Source: an uncultured Solirubrobacteraceae bacterium (GTDB lineage Bacteria; Actinomycetota; Thermoleophilia; Solirubrobacterales; Solirubrobacteraceae). From it: a DNA stretch of 9,207 bases. The stretch lies in the NCBI GenBank assembly GCA_902806215.1, contig CADCVT010000286.1:1-9207 (forward strand), in the 5' to 3' direction. The translations under genes were made by a program, and so were the position numbers. The notes under the pieces are model-generated. The model was not told where the DNA came from. It saw only the letters and a list, made by a program, of their open reading frames with translations, and ran no database searches. Positions 5,855 to 9,207 of the stretch are shown here, one piece after another; the first letter of the stretch is position 1; the number at the start of each line of letters is the position of its first letter.

Positions 5855-6624
5855 TCCCAGGCATGGCGGGGGACGGGTGGCGAACCCGTGAGCAGCCACG
5901 TGCCGTCGGCGCACCGGGCGAGCTCGCCCGCACGACAGAGCGCGTTGAGCGCGCTCGACGCCGTCGGGCGCCGCATGCACGCGAGCTGGGCGATGATCTC
6001 GTGCGTCAGGCGCAGCGGGACGTGCACGCCGTCCGGCGTGACGCGGCCCCAGCGGTCGGCGAGGTGCCAGACGAGCATGTGCAGCCGCAGCTCGGCGTGA
6101 CGGACGTGGGCGATCGCGAGGTGGAAGGCGAGCGAGCGCGAGCGCTGGACGGTGCGCGACAGGAGCTCGATCATGATGCTCGGCCAGCGGCAGGCGATCC
6201 TGGCGAACCGGTCGTCGAGGATCGCGAGCGTCGTGCGCTCGAGCGCGGTCCACGACGCCTCGTAGGACACCGAGGCCTCGGCCTCGTCCCAGGGCCGCAG
6301 GACATCGCCGGCACCGACGAGCTCGGGACAGCGGCGCCCGTCGAGCTCGAGCGTCCGCGTCAGCAGCCCGTCGACGACGAGCAGCCCGACCGCGCCCTCG
6401 AACCGGCGGTCGTCGGCGGCCGGCGACCACGGACCCGCGTCGACCCACAGCTTCGGGCTGATCGCGCGGCGGCGAAGGAGATCGGCGGTAGCGTCGTCGA
6501 GGCCGCGGAGCAGATCGGGTTCCTCGTCGAAGACGCGGACGCCGTCCTGCACAGCGTGCGGGGATCGTCCGGTCCAGCCCGCGACGGTGTGATCGTCGAT
6601 CTGCCCTGCCAGCGCTGCCGTCAT
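5728..6624 (-). CDS. Crp/Fnr-family transcriptional regulator
   Basis: This 298-residue DNA-binding protein has an N-terminal cyclic-nucleotide-binding-like beta-barrel (about 45–150: RRRAISPKLWVDAGPW…VGLLVVDGLLTRTLELDGRRCPELVGAGDVLRPW), a long dimer helix, and a C-terminal Crp-type winged helix (LRLTHEIIAQLACMRRPTASSALNALCRAGEL…GTWLLTG). I see no cysteine cluster for an iron–sulfur centre and cannot say whether it binds cAMP. ATG 6624 is chosen because AGGAGGTC (6631–6638, − strand) precedes it; the longer frame up to 6699 lacks such support. The recognisable domain ends at about GTWLLTG. The remaining residues, low-complexity and Ser/Arg-rich, run antisense through the aminotransferase gene and may be a read-on tail after loss of an earlier stop. 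It is divergent from the oxidoreductase operon, which it may control. Confidence 0.85.
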   Translation of the reverse strand: MTAALAGQIDDHTVAGWTGRSPHAVQDGVRVFDEEPDLLRGLDDATADLLRRRAISPKLWVDAGPWSPAADDRRFEGAVGLLVVDGLLTRTLELDGRRCPELVGAGDVLRPWDEAEASVSYEASWTALERTTLAILDDRFARIACRWPSIMIELLSRTVQRSRSLAFHLAIAHVRHAELRLHMLVWHLADRWGRVTPDGVHVPLRLTHEIIAQLACMRRPTASSALNALCRAGELARCADGTWLLTGSPPVPRHAWDQGGSASAARTTPPRRSTARSSSASARWLKESRISLAPSPEE

Positions 6625-6632
6625 CCCGGAGA

Positions 6633-6637
6633 CCTCC
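6633..6637 (-). promoter_or_regulatory. ribosome binding site of the Crp-like gene
   Basis: On the − strand this reads GGAGG, eight bases before ATG 6624, and decides the start of the Crp-like gene against upstream in-frame codons. Confidence 0.7.
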
Positions 6638-6682
6638 TGTCGTGGTACCGGTCGTCCTGTCCGCAGGCACGCCCTTCGAGGC

Positions 6683-6698
6683 TGGGGGAGGACCCCCA
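6683..6698. promoter_or_regulatory. perfect inverted repeat TGGGGG-N4-CCCCCA
   Basis: Six-base arms surround AGGA, all G/C except the end pair. It lies in the 134-bp gap between the Crp-like gene and the oxidoreductase operon, so it would be in the leader RNA if the Crp-like gene is transcribed from the far side of the gap. ACCCCCATC (6692–6700) recurs exactly at 6715–6723, about two helical turns away, which suggests a protein-binding pair rather than only a hairpin. Confidence 0.4.
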
Positions 6699-6735
6699 TC
6701 TGACCGTGCGACCAACCCCCATCGCCTACCAGGAG

Positions 6736-6754
6736 ATAGGTACGCTATACCTAT
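6736..6754. promoter_or_regulatory. AT-rich inverted repeat ATAGGTA-N5-TACCTAT, probable repressor operator over the oxidoreductase promoter
   Basis: Arms of seven bases match perfectly (6736–6742 and 6748–6754). A second, overlapping dyad, CTATA-CC-TATAG, spans 6745–6756. These are the most AT-rich bases in the intergenic DNA and contain the only −10-like sequences near the oxidoreductase start (TACGCT at 6741–6746 or TATACC at 6746–6751). ATG 6759 follows within a few bases with no ribosome site, so this mRNA is also probably leaderless or nearly so. A repressor bound here would block the promoter. The PadR protein encoded in the same operon is the best candidate; the divergent Crp-like protein is less likely, because no TGTGA-like half-sites are present. 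Confidence 0.55.
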
Positions 6755-6758
6755 AGGC

Positions 6759-8441
6759 ATGACTCATGTGGACGTCGTCGTCATCGGTTCCGGGCTCGGT
6801 GGGCTGAGCTCCGGCGCGTACCTCGCCGCGAACGGGCAGCGCGTGCTCGTCTGCGAGCAGTACGACGTCGCGGGCGGGTGCAGCCAGGTGTTCCGGCGCA
6901 AGCGCGAGTGGCAGTTCGACGTCGGCTTGCACTACGTGGGCGGCGTCCACCGCGGCGAGATCGGGTCGGTCCTGCGCGGCGTCGGGCTCGAAGGCCGGAT
7001 GGAATGGATCGAGATGGATCCCGACGGCTTCGACACCCTGCTGTTTCCGCAGCACGAGGTCCGGGTGCCGAAGGGGTGGGACGCGTACGCCGGGCGACTG
7101 CGCGAGGCGTTCCCGAGCGAGGGCGAGGGGCTCGACCGGTGCCTGCGCATCCTCCGCGGCGTGGCCGAGCAGCTGCGCAACGTCCCGATGCCGAAGTCCA
7201 AGCTCGACCTCCTGCGCTTCCCCTTCCGCGCCGGGACGGTCGTTGCGTGGGGGATGCACTCGCTCGACGACCTCTTCGATCACTGCAGGCTGAGCGCCGA
7301 GGCGCGGGCGGTCATCGTCGCGCAGTCCGGCGACTACGCGACGCCGCCGTCGCGGACCCCGGTCGCGCTGCACGCCGGGCTGCTCGACCACTACCTCGAC
7401 GAGGGCGCGTTCTACCTGCGCGGCGGCGGCCAGACGCTCGCCGCGCACCTGCTCGACGTCATCCACACCCATGGCGGCCGCGTGCGCACGCACGCGCGGG
7501 TCGAGCACATCGCGGTCGCCGACGGGCGGGTGCGGGGCGTCCGCCTGCAGACCGGCGAGGAGATCCGTGCCGACGCCGTCGTCTCGACCGCCGACATCAA
7601 GCAGACCTACACGCGGCTGCTCGACCGGACCGCCGTCTCCTCGCGCTTCCGCGAGCGCGTCAGGTCGTTCCGCATGGCGACGCCGCTCTTCTGCGTCTAC
7701 CTGGGCATCGACCGCGACCTGCGCGACGCGATGCCGAACACGAACTACTGGTGCCACCCGGACTACGACCCCGAGGGCGCGTACGCGAAGGCGACGTCTG
7801 GCGAGATCGGCGAGCGCCCGCCGGTGTACATCACCTCCGCGACGGTGAAGGACCCGGACGGCCATGGCCACGCGCCTGCCGGCTGCTCGACGCTCGAGCT
7901 CATGACGTGGACGACGCCGTCGACCGACGCCTGGGGCGTCCCGGGGCTCGAGCCCGCGACCGACCGGTACTCGAAGGACGACGCCTACCGTCAGACGAAG
8001 ACGGCGCTGTCCGAGCGACTCATCGACGTCGCCGAGGACGTCCTCGGGGACCTGCGCCCGCACATCCGCTGGCAGGAGGCCGCGACGCCGCTGACCCACG
8101 AGCGATACACGCTGTCGACCGACGGCGCGAGCTACGGCATCGAGCTCGCCACCGACCAGACCGGGCCGCGCCGCCCCGCGGCACGCACGCCCGTCGGCGG
8201 CCTGTACCTCGCCGGCGCGAGCGCGCGCAGCGGGCACGGGATCGTCGGGGCACTGAGCGGCGGGCGCGAGGCCGCGTCGCAGGTCCTCGACCGCGACCTG
8301 GCGGCCGAGGTCCGCAAGGGCGCGGTGTTCGCCGACGTCGATCGCCTCACCGCGGGAGGCCCTGACTTCGACGCGCTGGCCGCGTGCCGGCGCCTGCAGG
8401 ACAAGGCGCGGCGCAGGCCGCGCGCCGCGGTCCCGGCGTGA
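6759..8441 (+). CDS. FAD-dependent oxidoreductase of the phytoene desaturase / retinol saturase (CrtI/RetSat-like) family
   Basis: This 560-residue flavoprotein starts with a Rossmann dinucleotide fold: VVVIGSGLGGLSSGAYLA (GxGxxG at residues 10–15) and E33 at the end of the second strand, which binds the FAD ribose. FDVGLHYVGG (53–62) resembles the FDxGIHYIG motif of retinol saturases and carotenoid isomerases. The C-terminal FAD-closing motif GLYLAGASARSGHGIVGALSGGREAA (from residue 481) is typical of CrtI-type enzymes. Family members desaturate, saturate or isomerise the double bonds of polyenes such as carotenoids. No other carotenoid gene (crtB, crtE, crtY) is in the window, so the substrate is open. 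ATG 6759 is preferred to upstream codons because it follows the promoter-like AT-rich block. The stop overlaps the PadR start as GTGA. About 40 extra residues after the FAD motif region form a charged tail of unknown role. Confidence 0.87.
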   Translation: MTHVDVVVIGSGLGGLSSGAYLAANGQRVLVCEQYDVAGGCSQVFRRKREWQFDVGLHYVGGVHRGEIGSVLRGVGLEGRMEWIEMDPDGFDTLLFPQHEVRVPKGWDAYAGRLREAFPSEGEGLDRCLRILRGVAEQLRNVPMPKSKLDLLRFPFRAGTVVAWGMHSLDDLFDHCRLSAEARAVIVAQSGDYATPPSRTPVALHAGLLDHYLDEGAFYLRGGGQTLAAHLLDVIHTHGGRVRTHARVEHIAVADGRVRGVRLQTGEEIRADAVVSTADIKQTYTRLLDRTAVSSRFRERVRSFRMATPLFCVYLGIDRDLRDAMPNTNYWCHPDYDPEGAYAKATSGEIGERPPVYITSATVKDPDGHGHAPAGCSTLELMTWTTPSTDAWGVPGLEPATDRYSKDDAYRQTKTALSERLIDVAEDVLGDLRPHIRWQEAATPLTHERYTLSTDGASYGIELATDQTGPRRPAARTPVGGLYLAGASARSGHGIVGALSGGREAASQVLDRDLAAEVRKGAVFADVDRLTAGGPDFDALAACRRLQDKARRRPRAAVPA

Positions 8442-8992
8442 GCCTGACGAACACGGCGGCGGCGGTGCTCGGCCTGGTCGTCCTCGGCGCCGAGTCCGGC
8501 TACGAGATCCGCCGCTCGGCCGAGCGGTCGGTGCGGTTCTTCTGGACCCTCGGGCCGCCGCAGATCTACGCGGAGCTCAAGCGGCTGGAGGCCGACGGTC
8601 TCGTCGAGGGCCGCGACGACGCCCGTGGCGGGCGCGCCCGCCGCGCGTACGCGGCCACTCCGGCGGGGGAGGAGGCGCTGCGCAGCTGGTTCGCGGCCGA
8701 CGAGGACGCCGCGCTCGAGCTCCGCGACCCCGAGCTGCTGCGGCTGTTCTTCGCCGACGCGGTCGAGCCCGACGCCGCCCGGCGGCAGGTCGACGCCATG
8801 CGCCGTCGCTCCGAGCGCTCGCTCGAGCAGTTCCGCCGGGAGATCACGCCCGCCGCCGAACGCGCGCGGGAGACCGGCGCGGAGTTCCCCGGCCACGTCG
8901 CGGCGTTCGGCCGCGAGTTCCACGAGTTCATCATCGGCTGGTGCGAGCGGATGGACGCGACCCTCGCGTCCGAGGCCGAACGCACGTCATGA
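8438..8992 (+). CDS. PadR-family transcriptional regulator
   Basis: This 184-residue protein is a winged-helix repressor. The N-terminal PadR domain (about 6–85) has AAAVLGLVVLGAESGYEIRR, then FFWTLGPPQIYAELKRLEADGLV (recognition helix) and a wing ending RRAYAATPAGEEALRSWF. The C-terminal half (about 95–175) is a charged coiled-coil helix pair of the Vir_act_alpha_C type used for dimerisation. PadR proteins usually repress a neighbouring gene and release DNA on binding a small lipophilic or phenolic ligand. Here translation is coupled to the oxidoreductase through a 4-bp overlap (GTG 8438), so the substrate or product of that enzyme is a plausible ligand, and the AT-rich dyad in front of the operon a plausible operator. 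Both are inference. Confidence 0.92.
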   Translation: MSLTNTAAAVLGLVVLGAESGYEIRRSAERSVRFFWTLGPPQIYAELKRLEADGLVEGRDDARGGRARRAYAATPAGEEALRSWFAADEDAALELRDPELLRLFFADAVEPDAARRQVDAMRRRSERSLEQFRREITPAAERARETGAEFPGHVAAFGREFHEFIIGWCERMDATLASEAERTS

Positions 8993-8999
8993 TGGAGGG

Positions 9000-9207
9000 A
9001 TGACCCGGCGGCTCGCCCCGGCCGCGGGCGTCGCGGTCATCTTCGCTCTGCTCTACGGCGCGCCCGTCGCGGGTGGGCAGGAACCGCCCCCGCCGGAGGC
9101 CGCGCCGGCTCCACCTCCGCCGCCGCTGACGGCACCCCGCGGCCCGCGCGCCGTGGCGCCTGGAGGCCGCCTGGCCATCCGCCTCGACGGGCTCGGTCCG
9201 GGTGCAC
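9000..9207 (+). CDS. secreted proline-rich protein of unknown function (3' end missing)
   Basis: Only the first 69 codons are in the window. Residues 1–27 look like a Sec signal peptide (RR at 3–4, a hydrophobic core AAGVAVIFALLYGAPVAGG). Next is a Pro/Ala/Glu linker (EPPPPEAAPAPPPPP) of the sort that spans the cell wall, then the beginning of a folded region (APGGRLAIRLDGLGPG). The function cannot be told. ATG 9000 is the only in-frame start near the PadR stop. A GGAGGG string ends directly against it, which is too close for a normal ribosome site, and CATGAT lies six bases upstream, so the start may be leaderless. It could be the third gene of the oxidoreductase–padR operon, with 7 bases between the genes, or a separate unit. 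Confidence 0.7.
   Translation, partial: MTRRLAPAAGVAVIFALLYGAPVAGGQEPPPPEAAPAPPPPPLTAPRGPRAVAPGGRLAIRLDGLGPGA

Noticed and set aside
6726..8237. A 503-codon − strand frame opposite the oxidoreductase
   Set aside because: It is a shadow frame with biased composition and no motifs. The + strand has clear FAD-binding motifs at both ends.

Overview
The window is very GC-rich, gene-dense bacterial DNA with GTG starts, GTGA stop/start overlaps and almost no intergenic space. Together with an NhaA–thioredoxin fusion and an RTX-like secreted protein ending in a Cys/Asp-rich tail, this points to an actinobacterium, most likely of the Thermoleophilia (Solirubrobacterales-like). The lineage is inferred from composition and protein style, not from a marker gene. 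I see no RNA genes, CRISPR arrays, insertion sequences or other mobile elements.

Left part (1–1776): the 3' end of an NhaA Na+/H+ antiporter fused to a DsbA-type thioredoxin domain (+ strand) runs tail to tail into a secreted protein made of 21 uninterrupted RTX-type nonapeptides (− strand). The 108-bp gap from 1777 to 1884 separates this RTX gene from a divergent two-component operon (+): a membrane NarL/DesK-type histidine kinase and its LuxR-type response regulator, joined by a 4-bp overlap. The gap holds a perfect 16-bp palindrome that overlaps the −35 of a well-formed kinase promoter.

Middle (3446–5854): a small hypothetical protein on the − strand is divergent from a two-gene operon on the + strand, an RraA/HMG-aldolase-family protein and a fold-type I aminotransferase of the LysN/MocR-like group. 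The start regions of the kinase and of the RraA gene share almost the same arrangement, a TACGGT −10 followed six bases later by a GTG start. Both are therefore probably leaderless mRNAs.

Right part (5728–9207): a Crp/Fnr-type regulator (−) is divergent from an operon (+) encoding a CrtI/retinol-saturase-like FAD oxidoreductase and a PadR-family repressor, again joined by a GTGA overlap. Their shared control region carries AT-rich inverted repeats that stand out from the background and probably form a repressor operator. The window ends in the first 69 codons of a secreted, proline-rich protein.

Taken together this is ordinary chromosomal coding DNA with three compact divergent control regions. 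The regulatory architecture is the most interesting content: a palindrome for a two-component system, leaderless start cassettes and a PadR-type operator. I found no clear sign of a wholly new defence or mobile system.
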